Assembly: GCA_001600055.1 (NCBI GenBank) | Contig: BCIV01000004.1 | Coordinates: 124,001-188,000, forward strand | Direction of reading: 5' to 3' | Length of the DNA: 64,000 nt | From: Filobasidium wieringae | Taxonomy: Eukaryota; Basidiomycota; Tremellomycetes; Filobasidiales; Filobasidiaceae | Shown: positions 22,460 to 35,113 of the stretch, in pieces | Layout of the letters: each line of letters begins with the position of its first letter | Position numbering within the stretch: the stretch's first letter is position 1 | Notes under the pieces: model-generated | The model's database searches: none | The model's input: the letters and a program-made list of their open reading frames with translations, nothing else | What the model was told of the DNA's origin: nothing | Position numbers and translations under genes: made by a program

Positions 22460-25283
22460 TTACTCTTCGTCGTCCTCTATACCCTGATCAACTCTAGGCA
22501 AGGTCCAGGCCTGATAAGTAATCACGAGATCCAGCAAGATCTTGATTGCCTCTATTATGTCTAGTCCAGAGTGATTTCTGCTCTTCCCCGCAACGGCCGG
22601 GATGTCGAGCAGCGACGAGTTTACAACAACAACTCCTCTCAGAATTGCCGCGAGTCGGTACGAGCCGGCAAACGTCCTGCATCGATGGTTTGTCCGGATT
22701 TGAAGTGCCAACGCCATTACTTCTGATCCAATGCCTAATGCAAGGAATAGGCGCTGCCTAATTTTCGACAGAACGTCAGGATTGTCAAGATCTAGCCGCG
22801 GCAAGGAAGCCTGTATGATGTATAACGGGTGAGTTTCCTGCCAAAAGTGTATCCCAGAGATGACCATCACTCCCTGTTGTCGGACGATCCTTCAGTATAT
22901 GGTCTTTCCTGTCGCAATCGCACATACTGATAAGATAAGGAACCAAGACACTCGACTGTCTTCCCTCAAAAAGTGCCGTTCTCGATGGTCTCGTAATGAT
23001 CGACTGAACCCGACTGGGAGCCATCCCTTCCAATTTACCTGGTATGGCAAGGCGAGCTTGACAGAAAGCACCGTGGGAATGATGCTGTAAAACGCATAGG
23101 CGATGAAAATCCCTAGTCCAAAACCCCAACCCTCGAGACCACGCATATCAGTGCAAATTTCATACAGGCCATCGAAGATGCCACCTATATGGGGGACCAC
23201 CATGAGAAAGACGGATGGAACGTTGATCCCGACTAATGATGACCTCGTATACCAGTAGTGGATGTCTAGAATGTGTGCCGGCAGTCCGATTATGTTGCTG
23301 CGACGGGCAAAATGTTACAACTTGAGCTATAGTCTCGGTCAGACCGACTCACTTGATTGATTTGATGAAAAACCGAGTTCGTGGCTTTGCATCGGATGCC
23401 GCGAGTCCGAAGAGACCCTCTGAAGTGGCCAAAGTCTTCAACTCGGCGATGTACCAGAACTATTAGACATGACGGAACTAACGATTTCCTTCCCAGTCAG
23501 CGTGAGCATTCACCTTCTGGTGATGGGTAGCGTTGCTCGGAAGATAGTTGGATTGAGCAAAATTCTCGAGCAAGTGGACTCGCCCAGGAGTGAGACCAGA
23601 GAAGATGATGGTCCAGTTGATCATCATAAACTCGGCTGTACATGATGAAAGCCAATCCCTCAGTTAGGTCACGTCTCGCTCAAAGGCTACCAGAATAAAC
23701 TTGCGTTCGTCTGACAAGGGCAAGGTGTCCGTCTCATTTCGCAGCCGCTGAACGGGGACCCTGACCATATCCTATAGAATATCTCTCAGCATCTTAACTC
23801 TGCATTGCACTCCGCCTGGCCGCGCGCTCTTACCAATGGACCTGCTCCGTTTGATAGTGTGCTCAAGTACGGCAGATAGCCTAGCCTAGGTTTTCCGCCA
23901 TCGGATGTAGAGTTATACTGAACCTTGTACGCCCATTCACCGTGGGCTTCGTAGGTCTTTTCACAACGGAACAACCTAGGCGTTTCAAATGCGCCTAAGA
24001 AAGGTGATCTACACTGTTCAAGCGGAGACATCTTGTCAGTCTGACCCATACACATAAGTTGGTCAGAGCGACATACGCTCTTCGATCTCAGCTCCTTGTG
24101 TTTCTTGTTGAAAGTGCTACGCTCAATGGGTCTAGTTTCCTTGATAGCGTAAAAATGAGTCCTATCATCATGATCAAGATGAGCTCCCCTTTCATGCGAC
24201 ACGCAATCGACCCACTCACTTGGTTACGACATATGGATGTGTGACCCGCTTCGTCAAGCTTGCGTTGTTAGAGGATGATTTACCAACCAAATCAGTCGAG
24301 TCTAGTTCATCCTCCTCATCGAAAAAGTCATCCTCATCAACGGTTTCCACCGGGCCCTTCTCCTCTGTATTCGGCCTGTCTGACGCAGAGGTACTGCTGT
24401 TCACGTGCTCAAAACGCATCTGGGTGTTGTAAGACCCCGAAGCCCATTCATTGTAAAGCTTCTCCTTCAAGGTCAAATTCTCTCCGTCAGAGCCATCGTC
24501 CACTTGTGATTCCTGTTCCAGTGGGAAACTATACGAGCGGTCGGGTTAGCCATGTTGCAAGGGTGTAAAAGTATAGTTCGGACTCACGGGTGGGAGAACT
24601 TAGGATAGGAAGTCACGTTGCTCGGTTTCCATTGGGTGTATTGGACTAGGGTGTCGAGGGGGTTTGGCGAAGCAGGCAGGAGGAACATCGACGAGCTCAA
24701 GTCAGTGGCACTGATGTTGTTGTCTCGGCTAGGTATGTCAATATGTCATAATAAGTATCGTCAGCACTGCGGCCCATCGAATAACGCAGAATCTCACAGA
24801 CTGTACTAACAATCGGTCAAGAGGTAGTTTATACTGAACAACAGTCGAGTTGCCTCGGTCACGTAATGTCAGACCCCGCATGACGATGTCGGAGAACAAG
24901 ATTCTGGTCTTCAACCGAGTCCCATTCTTTTCTAGATCAGCTTGTACGATGCTCAACCCTTTCACGTTTTCCTCCTGCTCCACGTCAGGCAGAGTCTGCC
25001 ATACGCTGACAGCAAGATCGAACAGGGAATCTTCCTGGAATATCGGTTGTACAAGACCGGACCTTGAAATATTCTTGCTTGCGTGGTCTTGCAGTCTGTG
25101 AACTGCGTGTGGATCACGAGCTCTCACCCATTGAGCCCATAATCCATAACCGGCAAGAGCTAATACCAGGACGATTATTGAGACAACAAGAGCAAAGAGA
25201 GTGTAGAGGATGCATTTCCCTGCAGATACTCGGCGACGACGTGGTCGAATGGGTGTTGGGTTTAAAGGTTGTATTTCCTCCAT
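22460..25283 (-). CDS. Unrecognised multi-pass membrane protein
   Basis: I do not recognise this protein. It starts at 25283 with a basic cytosolic leader (RPRRRR) and a strong membrane segment near residues 24-50, so the following part is probably lumenal or extracellular. That part carries several N-glycosylation sequons (NIS, NGT, NST, NNIS, NLT, NSS, NAS) and an acidic stretch (EDDFFDEEDELD). After several small exons the C-terminal third has about four to five more hydrophobic segments, including VPSVFLMVVPHIGG, GFGLGIFIAYAFYSIIPTVLSV and a segment created by joining across a 53-nt intron (about 22875..22930, GTATGT...CAACAG). The tail ends GIEDDEE. Exon borders in 23200..24200 are uncertain. 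It is not CLPTM1: none of that family's motifs were found. Confidence 0.6.
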
Positions 25284-25908
25284 CTGTGTCTGATCTAAAT
25301 CGATTAGGCTGCTGACTTCTGCAAGTATTGTAGGTGTGGATAGGTTCTTGCATATTTCCCAGGTGTTGTGGTGAGTATGATTGATGATTGGGCTGTACGA
25401 ATTCGAACCTGGTGCAGCGGTGCAGCTGATTGACGCCTTGTGCCTTGGTCATATCGTTCACCACGCGAGACTGAAGTTGAAGCAGATTCTACCCGATGCG
25501 CGCTAGCTTAGTGACCTGAAATGACCGCGTTTTGTTCGGCTTAGTTCACTGCGATTGCTAAATGCCCAACAACGCTCGACCACTCAAGTAGTTCCTGTCC
25601 GGAATATAGCTGATCGTCTTTACAACTGTCATCCCTTTTACTCGGTTCCCAACTGAAACGACCTTGAACACAGACCACACCCCATCATCGCCCTCCGCAC
25701 TAGTCTTTTGGTTCTTTACCCTGGCGATCAAGCCAACTTTAGCATTCATTGTTCGGTGTTGAGAACGTGGTGTATCACGTATGCCATTATATACTGATTC
25801 ATATGGTCAAGTCTTCTACGGCTATAGTAAAGAACTAGCCGTACTAGATCTATAGCAAGTCCTTGCTTAGCTCAGGCATGTTGGGTAGCTGCAACGTAGA
25901 TATCTCTC
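25284..25908. other. Intergenic region with one 63-codon open frame
   Basis: 625 bp between two reverse-strand genes. A 63-codon frame on the reverse strand (25749 to 25558) has a hydrophobic-basic composition and an ATG start, but no family pattern and no spliced extension was found. It could be a small gene or chance. Nothing else was recognised. Confidence 0.25.
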
Positions 25909-28900
25909 CTAAGCGATACCCATATCGACGAAACTCCTTGCCCTAGAAGCCCTTTCGCTCCGGAACCTAGTCTGCATCTGTGTGTCGGATTTCTGTACTC
26001 GCTCCTGGTTTTTGTTTCTGGGTGTAGACGGAATGACCATTATGGGAGCTTCCTCATTGACCATTCCGGATGTGTCGTTTTCCTTCGTAGCGGTAACCTT
26101 CGATGCCGAGCCTCTCTTTCCAGTTTTCCTCGCGATCTCGATTTTCTCCTGCAAATGTCTCCTGTTAGCTCGGGTTGGAGTCCTGTAAAAAAGCACAAAT
26201 CCATGGCCAGCTCGTCAGCTCGTTTCGCCTTCGATCTGCTCAGAATGCTCACTTCTCGTTCGACGGATCGGCTGTCGCATGTGGTTCTCCGTGCCAGTTC
26301 TTATACATCTTGATCATCTGAGCATGGAAATGTTCCAACGATCAAGAAGCAACAAGATGTACCAAGCTTGGGCGACTCACATCTTTGTCTATCCCCAACT
26401 CCTTGCGCTCCATGGTTCCGCCTCTATCGAACCAGGTCCGCAGCTTGTTGCTACGGGTAATGTCATTCACAAACCTCCAGCCTTTGTCTGTCATATTAGA
26501 CATGTCAATATACGCTACTCATGTTGGTACGGTGGGAAGACAGACTCACCGATCTTCAAAGGGCGGACTTTGCCCTTTTTTAGATTAGCGGTCGAATTTT
26601 GAGGCGCAAGGTAACCATCAGAGATCATGCGATCGAGAATCATTTTCATATCCTGAGCAACATGTAGCGGTCAGCACTCGCTGCTATCTCAGCGATGGTG
26701 AGGATGCCTACCTGTGGACCGCATCCTATGAGGCGAATCACGCGGTTGAGATCTATCAGACTTGATCCATACGTGGTCCGGGAGAACGACTCACCTAGCC
26801 GTTTGCTGAACTGCGTTGCATCTGGAACTTCCCCTTCAGTCAGACCGATCCAGAGCGCTCGCCTCATGATAGCAATTCCAGGTAAGAAGTTTCGGATGGC
26901 CTTCAGCTTGTCCTCAACATCTACCCCTGTTAAGCGAACGATACATTTTAAGCAGTAAAAGGTATCCGGAAGTAGATCAGGACGCATGTATCTGTCAGAA
27001 ACCGCGATCAGTACTTTAAGATATTACCATTCGACCTCTGCATACTGACCCTGTACAAGGTAAGTGTAGCCAGTTCTGGCATCCTTCGCATCCTACCATA
27101 GTATCATCGGTCGTATGGTCTGCACAAGGACAATCTACCTTGTCTATCTTTTCCGTTGGCTTGCGCGAAACAACAGGCGAGGCGAGATTAAAAATGGGGC
27201 TACTATGACGCTGGGATCGCCTCACAGCTGGCGTAGCTGACTCGATCGGTTCGACTTGTTCAGGTGGATTCAGAGTAGCATGACCCTGAGAGAAAGATAC
27301 GATTGAGTCATCGTCGCCGTCCATGCAGATCGCATCGTTTCGAGCGTCTTTTGAAACTATAAATCACATCAAAAAGATGGCAAATTCTCAGGCAAGCGCG
27401 TTCGTCGAAGTTAATAACACTAACCATAATTGGATTTTGCCGGTGCAGCAGGGTTCGTCGGTTCCTCTAGTAACAAGCCATCACAATTTTTGTGATCATG
27501 CTCAGTCTGGAAGTCCTCATGAACTTACCTGTGAAGCGATCTATATCCATTGGTTCGACATCGTCTCCAGTCACGGAAGCTTTACCTGGTTCATCAGCTC
27601 CTGCGAGCTGTAAGATGTCAATGTCCATCTGATCTGTAGCGTCATCCTTCTGTGCGATGTAGATAGGTTCGTGCTCGAGATCCACGTCCTGAAGGCGGCT
27701 GTTGTCTCCATTAGATAGCAAAGTCGGGGATACCACCTTGAGATTACGCTGCTAAGTTAAAGATAGATATTGATTGAAGCTTCCAACCCGCTTACCTGAC
27801 TGCTAGCCGCTTTGGATATCCGCTCAGGCCGTCCGCGACCAAGCAAAATGATGGTACCGTCTTCGGAAAGCATGCCATAGGGTTTTGGACCTAAAGCTTG
27901 AACTTGACTAGGATTGAGCTGATCATCGATTTCTCCCTCAGCATCTTGATAAGCTGGATCGATAGCTTGGCGGTCATTGGCATCCTGTCACGAAGCCGGT
28001 CTGAGTGGATGAAGCGTAGTAGTTTGGATCGATCAGAGCGCACCATATCTGCATTCTGGATGTTGGATCGATGATCAGTTTCTGCAATGCGCTAATTTGG
28101 GAGACTGTAGCTTACCCAAATAAATCTCCTCTTGGTGGCGTCACTCCTCAGCCTCTCTTCATCCAGTTCTCTTCTTCTTTTACCTAGCACACTCGGTTCA
28201 GCCTCCCTAGGCCCAAAAGCCACTTTATCTTCTTCAGCCACTTCGGGGGCGGAAGGTAAGATATCGACCACAGAGGTCAACTTGACAGACATACTGATAA
28301 TCCTCAGCATATTAGCAACTATCGACTGGCGGCATTCGTTCAGACATGTAAGGCTTACGAATGAAACCCAGTCTGTAGATCCCCTACGGAATACCTTTCT
28401 GGCTGTGTCTTGACGTCATGCGTACCCATGTACCAAGTTTTCTTTTCTTCCGGAAGCGGAACAAAGTAAGGTGGCTCATATCTAGATATGATTCATCGTC
28501 AGCTTCAGGTAAATACGGTTCGAAACACATTGCTGACTCTTCCGGAGTTTCGTCTGTGTAGTACAGCTTCATGGTTGCGAATCTTTGAGCTACTCAGTAC
28601 GTATATATCAGTGATGGTGCACCCAGATATGAACAACCCGTTCGACTAGCCTGGAATCTCTCCCATATTTTGACAAAGCACAATCAAGCTCCTGATCAGT
28701 TTCCTAACGTCACTTTTGACCTCCCCAAAAGTTTTCAGCCTCAGTCCTAAGGAAATTTCCTCAGCAGCCGCCTCGGAGAGGGATATAGCAGATATGGCAT
28801 CGGAGATCGTCATCTGAGGAACTGAGATGTTCGTTCCGGGAAGAATAGGGTAGTGGAATGAGATGGTTAACGCTTCTACCATACTGTTAGGCGATATCAG

Positions 28901-29930
28901 CCTGACCGGGACGCCTGGAATAGGGGTAACGCTTGCTCTTACTTCTCAGGCTTCTCAGGGTCCTATATTTTGGAAGGGATCGGATCAGTTTCTCTTCTAT
29001 CGAACCTGGTATGGAAGGAGTTCAAAGGAATGGTAGAGGACAGACTTACAAGGTATACGCCAAATACGCATGTCTTCAAGTATTGTTTCTCGACCGCATC
29101 CATTATTCCGATATCCTAGAATCGTTATCTCAGCCTTTGCTGAGTGGAAGTATATGGACTGATACACACAAGCCAATCCAGCACTTTGTCGGCTTCCGGT
29201 CTGCAAGCAAATGGATTGTTATCAATGGCACGTTGAAGCCCACCTCTTCAAGGAATCAGCACTTACGAATATCCCCTCTTCAGCTTCTTGATCCGTAAAC
29301 CCTTACTGCTTCCTGAACTCTTTCCCGTAAGACTTCCAGTCCCTTGACTGGGATTGGCTTGGCTCGACCCTTGCGAATCTTCATCGACAAGGTGTGACTG
29401 TTTCTTGTTGGATTTGGAAGGATTGGATGATGGTGCGATATGGGAGTCCTCGAAGTTATCTTCTGGCAATAGATTGCTAAATCAGGGGCATTCGCAAAGA
29501 TAAGGAGGTAAGATGCAGCAGAGGAACGAGCAATCGTTTGTCAACAACTACCCCTATATCGACCCGGACATGATACAACTGATGGGGCCTAACTTACCGA
29601 AGAAATGTAACGCAACCGAAGGTTGCGTCAAGCATGGTCTTGACGATCATTGTGCTTTGGTTTCTAGTTATCTGAGCTTGATCTACCAAGGCTTTGCTTG
29701 AGGTCGCGTTGGTCGCAGCGGTGATGGTAGGTTGAATGATCACATTTGTATGGGTTGTAGTGCCGGTGGCAGTAGTTTGCGTGTCCACTAGAGTAGCAGG
29801 CTTTGTAGCCAAGCCTTGAAACTTCTTTTGAGGACGAGAACGCTGTTTGTGTAGAGGAATTTAGGCGAGATCAGCAGGAATGATCATAATCGCAATGAAA
29901 TGCACTACGGACTTGAGCGATGCTAGGCAT
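25909..29930 (-). CDS. hop1: Hop1-type meiotic HORMA protein (HORMA + PHD + winged helix)
   Basis: Meiotic chromosome-axis protein that promotes double-strand breaks and inter-homolog repair. It starts at 29930 with an 18-nt exon. HORMA signatures in order: FGCVTFLRNLLPEDNF; an inserted Ser/Gln/Asn-rich loop of about 50 residues; IKKLKRGYS; EADKVLDWL; VFGVYL; EALTISFHYP; RKLIRSLIVLCQ; TMKLYYTDETP; and TGFHSMSVKLTSVVDILP. Downstream (27016..27160 and about 26950..26987) a PHD finger shows all eight C4HC3 ligands (CPC, CEGC, HLPC, CLKC), followed by a winged-helix-like region (about 26650..26940), matching the chromatin-binding region known for fungal and plant Hop1. The C-terminus is basic. 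One intron (28590..28650) must start with GC. About 20 small exons; the middle ones (27450..28100) are approximate. Confidence 0.85.
28590..28650 (-). other. GC-AG intron in hop1
   Basis: Upstream exon ends ATTCCAG and the next bases read GCTAGT; the downstream exon begins after a TAG acceptor. A stop codon follows directly in the upstream frame, and no GT donor restores the phase. With GC the join reads EIPAQRFATMKLYY, the expected HORMA sequence. Confidence 0.65.
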
Positions 29931-30304
29931 GTTGAGATGATAAACGATTCTGCCTGCAAACAAGGTTTGCTTGAGCTATCAGATAATCATTCAGCAGATT
30001 TTTAGCTTACTCAGGTGTTGCTCTGATGGTTTTTAGATCTGTACCAATTGTAATGTCGAGTAGACCGTCGAATGATGGAACATCGATCAAACGGTCAGAC
30101 GAACATGCGACGGCGATCAGGCGGAAGTAAAATAGCGGACATCATGGTTTCATCGGATGTTTATCATAATGCACGTATGTCCGCCGAGATACCGATCTCT
30201 AGCTTGGAAATTCGTTCAACCTGAGAAACGAGCAATCAAAATTCCTCTGTGCCTCTGTAGAAAGTTTGATCCACACTGACCCACAAGTGATAAAAAAAAC
30301 GAGT
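29931..30304. promoter_or_regulatory. Divergent promoter hop1 / NSA1
   Basis: 374 bp separate a meiotic gene from a ribosome-assembly gene that should be active in growth, so insulated or opposite regulation is expected. No TATA box or clear site was recognised. Confidence 0.35.
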
Positions 30305-31967
30305 ATGCCTACATTCCACAACGTATTAGCCCCTTGTTTGGCGCCGAATGCCTTGCTTGATATATCCCTACCCACCTCGCTTGCAAAAGGCGAAACGCTT
30401 GAACAACGGTCTGTCGTCAGACAGTTCGAGCTGGGTTTATACAAGGATAGCGAACCTCTTGGACTGATCAAAAAGATCTCCATCGGAGAGAGGGATGAAA
30501 ATAAAGTTGTAAGCCGAACCTTCTCGATGAGCGAGATGACGTCGTTCAAAACTCAACAATTGGACGAGAACAGGCAGCTCTAGCAGACTCTACCCACCGA
30601 ATCACTCTTGCCTCGTTACCCACTCCTATTCCTTCTTTTGATGCAGAGGAACAGTTGGATGGAGACTCAAAAGATGACGAAGATTTTCAAATCATCGAGC
30701 AATATAAAATCAAGCCGGGCAGGAAATCAGATTCTTGGGTCGGATTGGAAGTGCTTCCGACGTGAGTCTAGGCTTTCACTGGGACACCTGATTCAACATG
30801 CTGATGAATTCCTAAAATTTTGATTCGAGAAGTGGTATACTCTCCACCCTCTCCTCTGGAAAGATCAACCTCTCTTCCCCTTCATCGTCATCATCTACCA
30901 GCATCCCCTCCCCTCTGACATGTCTTCAAACCCTTTCCTCCGATGCAAGTCAGTTCGTTGCCGCAGGAAAAGAGGTGGATGTTTCGATATGGGATATGGA
31001 GAAGGTCTTCTCCCGAAGCAGTGTCGAGAGTTCTGGAGCCAAGGAGAGTGCAGGGAAGAGGAAGAAGGGAGAGCTTGAGGTCGGTGAAGTGTGGAGAGCT
31101 AGAAACGTGAGTTGCTACACGCCGTGCGAATGTGACCATTAGTACTGATCTTTGTTGTTTTTCCCTAGCTGCCAAACAACGGTCTTTCCCTGCGAACTCC
31201 GATTCATCATCTATGTCTTGCAGTCCTTCCTACTTCCGCTGAAGGGTCGTCTGGATCTACGAGTATAGTGACGGGTACCAAGTCGGGTCATATCAGGAGA
31301 TACGACACGAGACAAAGAAAGCCGGTTGATGGCTGGAAGGTTGCCAGAGAAGGAGGAGTTGGGGTTGTTCGGGCTGGGGAAAATGAGCAGTGAGTGACTC
31401 AGTGTCGCAGACGAACCTTGATCATATCGGCTGATCCCTGTTGGCTCGCTCAGTGAACTGTTCTTCGCCGATACGAGCTCCTTGTTAGGATCCCTGGATT
31501 TGAGGACTGGAAGACTACTCTACGGCTATGCATTACAGACGTGTACACCGCACTCTCTTCTGCCCTTGCCCACACTTAGCTCTTCGAATTATTCGAGAAA
31601 TGGAAAGAAGATAGGACTAGTCACTTTGAGCTCGGATGCTACTCTGAGGGCTTGTAGCACTACAGCACCGCCCAAGGAAGGCAAGGGGAACATCGTCAAG
31701 GGAGAGATCTTGGGAGGATTAGGAGGGATCGGGTTCGGATCGTTAGCGTACTATGGGACTTCCGAGCGCGAGGAGGAAGAAGTCGAGGTGGATGTAAACG
31801 AAGACGGCGAGGACGTAGGAGAAGCGGAGGAAGAGGAAGTCTGGGACGATATGGTCGTCGTTGAAGAGGGAGAGGAGGTTGGTAGTGACGACGAAGAAGA
31901 TGAGAGCAGTGAGGAAGAGGCGACGGCGAAGAGCAAGGCTAAGAAGAGGAAGGGTGGGAAGCGATAG
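30305..31967 (+). CDS. NSA1: NSA1/WDR74-type 60S ribosome biogenesis WD-repeat protein
   Basis: Nucleolar beta-propeller that joins pre-60S particles and is released by the Rix7 AAA ATPase. Exons 30305..30508, 30574..30761, 30830..31106, 31169..31389 and 31454..31967 give 467 residues. Diagnostic blocks are TKSGHIRRYDTRQRKPV near the middle and ELFFADTSSLLGSLDLRTGRLLYGY, both typical of NSA1/WDR74. The C-terminus is first acidic (long Glu/Asp runs) and then basic (KAKKRKGGKR), fitting a nucleolar protein. Repeat boundaries are poorly conserved, as usual in this family. The ATG at 30305 is the first in an open exon and gives a propeller start consistent with the family. Confidence 0.85.
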
Positions 31968-32530
31968 TTGCGAGCCTGTACCAACATCGCATTACACAAT
32001 TGATTACAACCTCAGCCGTACCGTCACCCGCACCGTGAAAGCCATCAAATCGCATGTACGGACTGCTTTCCACGATGTTGAATCGTTTCATAATAAGAGG
32101 TTTGATCTTATTGGCAGTAAGTAGGGTTCCAGCGCTTCTTTATACATCGGTTGTGCGTCATAGCTTGGAAAGGGTTGACAAGCAGGAACGTCTGTTTCTA
32201 AAGAGAGACGTGCTTGCGCGTTGCTCGTGCCTAATTTGAGATCCTGACGTTATAGATCACACACTCCGCAGCCATATAATCTTTGGTTTGGTGTGGCGGT
32301 AGAGTCAGGGAGCAGTAAGTATCCAGTAGTTGAATGAGCATATGAGTGAGTAATCACCGAGTAAGTGATGTCCGCCGTGTCACATCACGTGACTCAGTTG
32401 GCGACCTATCAGCTGCCGTGACAGCGCCAACCACAGGGAACACTCTGCTATCGATACATACAGCGCACACAGTGCTACATTACCACACAGTCCTCTACAA
32501 AGTAGTCGTCCTGCAAGCAGCCTCAGCAGA
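31968..32530. promoter_or_regulatory. Intergenic region between NSA1 and SRP68
   Basis: 563 bp. A TCACGTGACT element (CACGTG at 32386..32391) lies 140 bp before the SRP68 ATG. No coding region or RNA gene was recognised. Confidence 0.35.
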
Positions 32531-34863
32531 ATGACAGACCTTTCTTTCCCCGGTAAGCTGTTCCTTCTTTCCCCAATGTTAGGGGTTTCACTCAACTCGC
32601 CCGATCCAACTCATAGTCCTCCATCTACTAAATGCGGAGCGAAACGCTTTCGGTCTCCGTAGCAAGGAATACGACAGGTACAAGAAACACTTGACCTCCA
32701 AGATCCATAACCTCAGGAAGAGTACAGGACTTAGTCATGGGAATGGGAATGGGAAGGGCAAGGGAGGGTATAAGAAGCCTCCTCAGCCTGAAGCAGAGGA
32801 GGTTGATGATGTTCGGTTAGTCTTACGGTCCCATATAGGACGATGGAGCCGATGTTGATTACATGACACTGAAATTTTTCACTTGATCCAGAGTCCTCCA
32901 ACTCTACCTCTTTGAAGCCGAACGATGTCTAACGACATCCAACCAAATCCAATCCCTCCTCCTCTCCCAACCGCCCAACCCTTCTCGTCTCAAACGAGAC
33001 CAGATCTCCAAACTCCGTAAAGCGAGTTCATGGCTGTCCCAACTCCTCTCCCTCGTCTCCTCCTCCAAGGGGAAAGTCGACCACAAGACCCAAGCGGAAC
33101 TTCAGTCATACAACCTCCTCATCCTATCCACCCTGTCTTTCTCCAAAGCGTCGTACGGAGAAGCTCTCCCGCTTTTCTTAGCGAGGAGGAGGATCTTGTT
33201 GCAATTAGCTACCGGGGCTGAGAGTAGTCACGAACAGGCTCTGGCGGAGTTGGAATTGGATGGGATCAACCCTGTGGTCCGATTCTGTGCTTATAAATTG
33301 GGAAGAAAACGGACCGGTTCGGGGGACGAGGTTTCGGAGATTGATGCTGATTTCAGCGTGGGGGAATTGGAAGAGAGTTTCTCCCCGTTGTCCGACGTTT
33401 TGAACGGGTTGAGGGAAGAACAGGGGGAGAGGAAGATGGGAGGGAAGAAGGGAGGGTTGTTATTCCCCATCACATGGGCTGGGGGGGAGGTCAAAGTGAA
33501 GAGTCCCGAGATTGTCCGATCGTTGATCAAAGTCCAACAAAACATCCTCTCTCTACAAAAAGCTTTGATCCCTCGTCCCAAGGTCTTTTCCGAGGGGGAG
33601 AACAAGAACGAGAACCAACCCGAGAACGAATCCGAGCAATTCAAATGGAACGAAATCCCCCTTGGAGGCAGGAATACCGCTCAACCCGGTCTCTTGAAGA
33701 AATACTCTCGGATCCTAGCTTCCCTGATCGAAGCGGAATCCGTCTCCCGTACTCAAGCTTCCCAAGAATCCTCCAGCTCCGAATTCTTCCCCCCCTCCGA
33801 TCCCGCCGGTGGGGTACAGACAGGGACGACCGAATTTGTCCATCAATGGATCATCTACCTCTTACTGAGCTGGAGGATCCGACGTGATTTGATCCTGATC
33901 AAGAGTCTGTGGCAGCCCCGAGCGGAGGAAGTGGTCGATACCCTTCTCGCTCCGACTTCAACCAAACGTCTCAAGGGTCAGGGTCAGACCAAGAACCTTC
34001 ACGCTCAAGGAAAGAGGTCTAGGAAATCTACCGTCTCCCAATCCACCCTGAATGGTCAGAAGGGATTGACAAAGGTCAAAAAGGACTCGGCTTGTAGGGG
34101 ATTACAAGCGGGGATAAAGATATTGGATACCGTCCTCCAGAGTCTAAGCCAGATGGGGGAATTGGGGATCGTCTTGGAGAGGGACGAGATCCATAGTGGA
34201 GTCAAGGGGATGGGAGACTGGGTGGGGGCGATCAGGTGTTTGAAGTTGGCTCAGTTACATGTGTTGTTGCCCAATCCGGGGTACGATTCGGCTGTCCATC
34301 TGATCTCCCGATCTCAGATTTACGCCAGACAAGCGGGTCACGTGAACGCGGACGGGGGAGAAGAGGAGGAAGAGAGGGAGCGTGACTTGTTCTATCACCT
34401 CCGTCCTCGGGATCTAGAACGACTCGGGTCACAGATAAACGTACTGGACAGAGGCGTCAAGAGGGCTTGGTTTGGAGCGACGAATAAGAAACCGGTCTTT
34501 TTCGATCTGGCTTTCAATTATGTCGATCTTCCTATGGAACAGCTCGAACGGGCTGGCGGTAGGGAACTCTCGGTGGACAGGTATGAGGAGACTGGGACTG
34601 GAGCTGGAGCTGGAAACCTTGTGGATAAACTCCCAGAATCGATCCGAGCCCCTGTGGTCACGGCCGAAAAGGTCTTGGAGAGTGCCGGCAAGACGGTCGT
34701 CTCCCGGCTGGCAAGTGGGACGGGAGTGAGTAGGGGAAGGGAAAGCACGCCTGCTCCTGAGATGGCTGTCGAGGATGAGGATGTCAAGGAGAACGAGAAG
34801 GACAAGGTAGATACGGGAGCGAAGAGTGGATGGTTCGGGGGATTGTTTGGGGGTAGGAAGTGA
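32531..34863 (+). CDS. SRP68: Signal recognition particle subunit SRP68
   Basis: Subunit of the cytosolic SRP that binds SRP RNA and SRP72 and takes part in co-translational targeting to the ER. Exons 32531..32552, 32617..32815 and 32892..34863 give 723 residues. The N-terminal RNA-binding region carries the family block LLNAERNAFGLRSKEYDRYKKH; helical repeats follow (LYLFEAERC, then SYGEALPLFLARRRILLQLA). A Lys/Arg-rich stretch near residues 450-480 and a C-terminal tail ending KSGWFGGLFGGRK are also seen; the tail resembles the SRP72-binding end only loosely. Length is near that of other fungal SRP68 (about 600-700). The first exon is 22 nt. An AATAAA signal is 50 bp past the stop. Confidence 0.9.
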
Positions 34864-35113
34864 GGAACGGACGAGGGGATGTCCGTGTGATGTGAGATGT
34901 GTTGCGTGATGAAATAAATGATCGCATGTCCGTGGATGAGTATATTCTCTAGTTGTGACCTCCACTTTGACGATAATTATATTATCACTTTGACTGTCGC
35001 ATTTCGATACTTTTTCAAAGTTTCAAAGAACAATTTAAAAGGCTGACAACGCTAAAACAGCGACAGTGATCACGCTGAAACAACAACGATCGACCCTGAA
35101 ACAACGCTGAAAC
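34864..35113. other. Intergenic region SRP68-RIX1
   Basis: 250 bp with an AATAAA polyadenylation-type signal at 34913..34918 followed by an AT-rich stretch and then the RIX1 leader, in which CTGAAACAACG-like words recur three times between 35075 and 35112. Confidence 0.35.

Noticed and set aside
22460..25283. CLPTM1-family identity for the multi-pass protein
   Set aside because: General layout was suggestive, but none of the characteristic blocks of that family were found.
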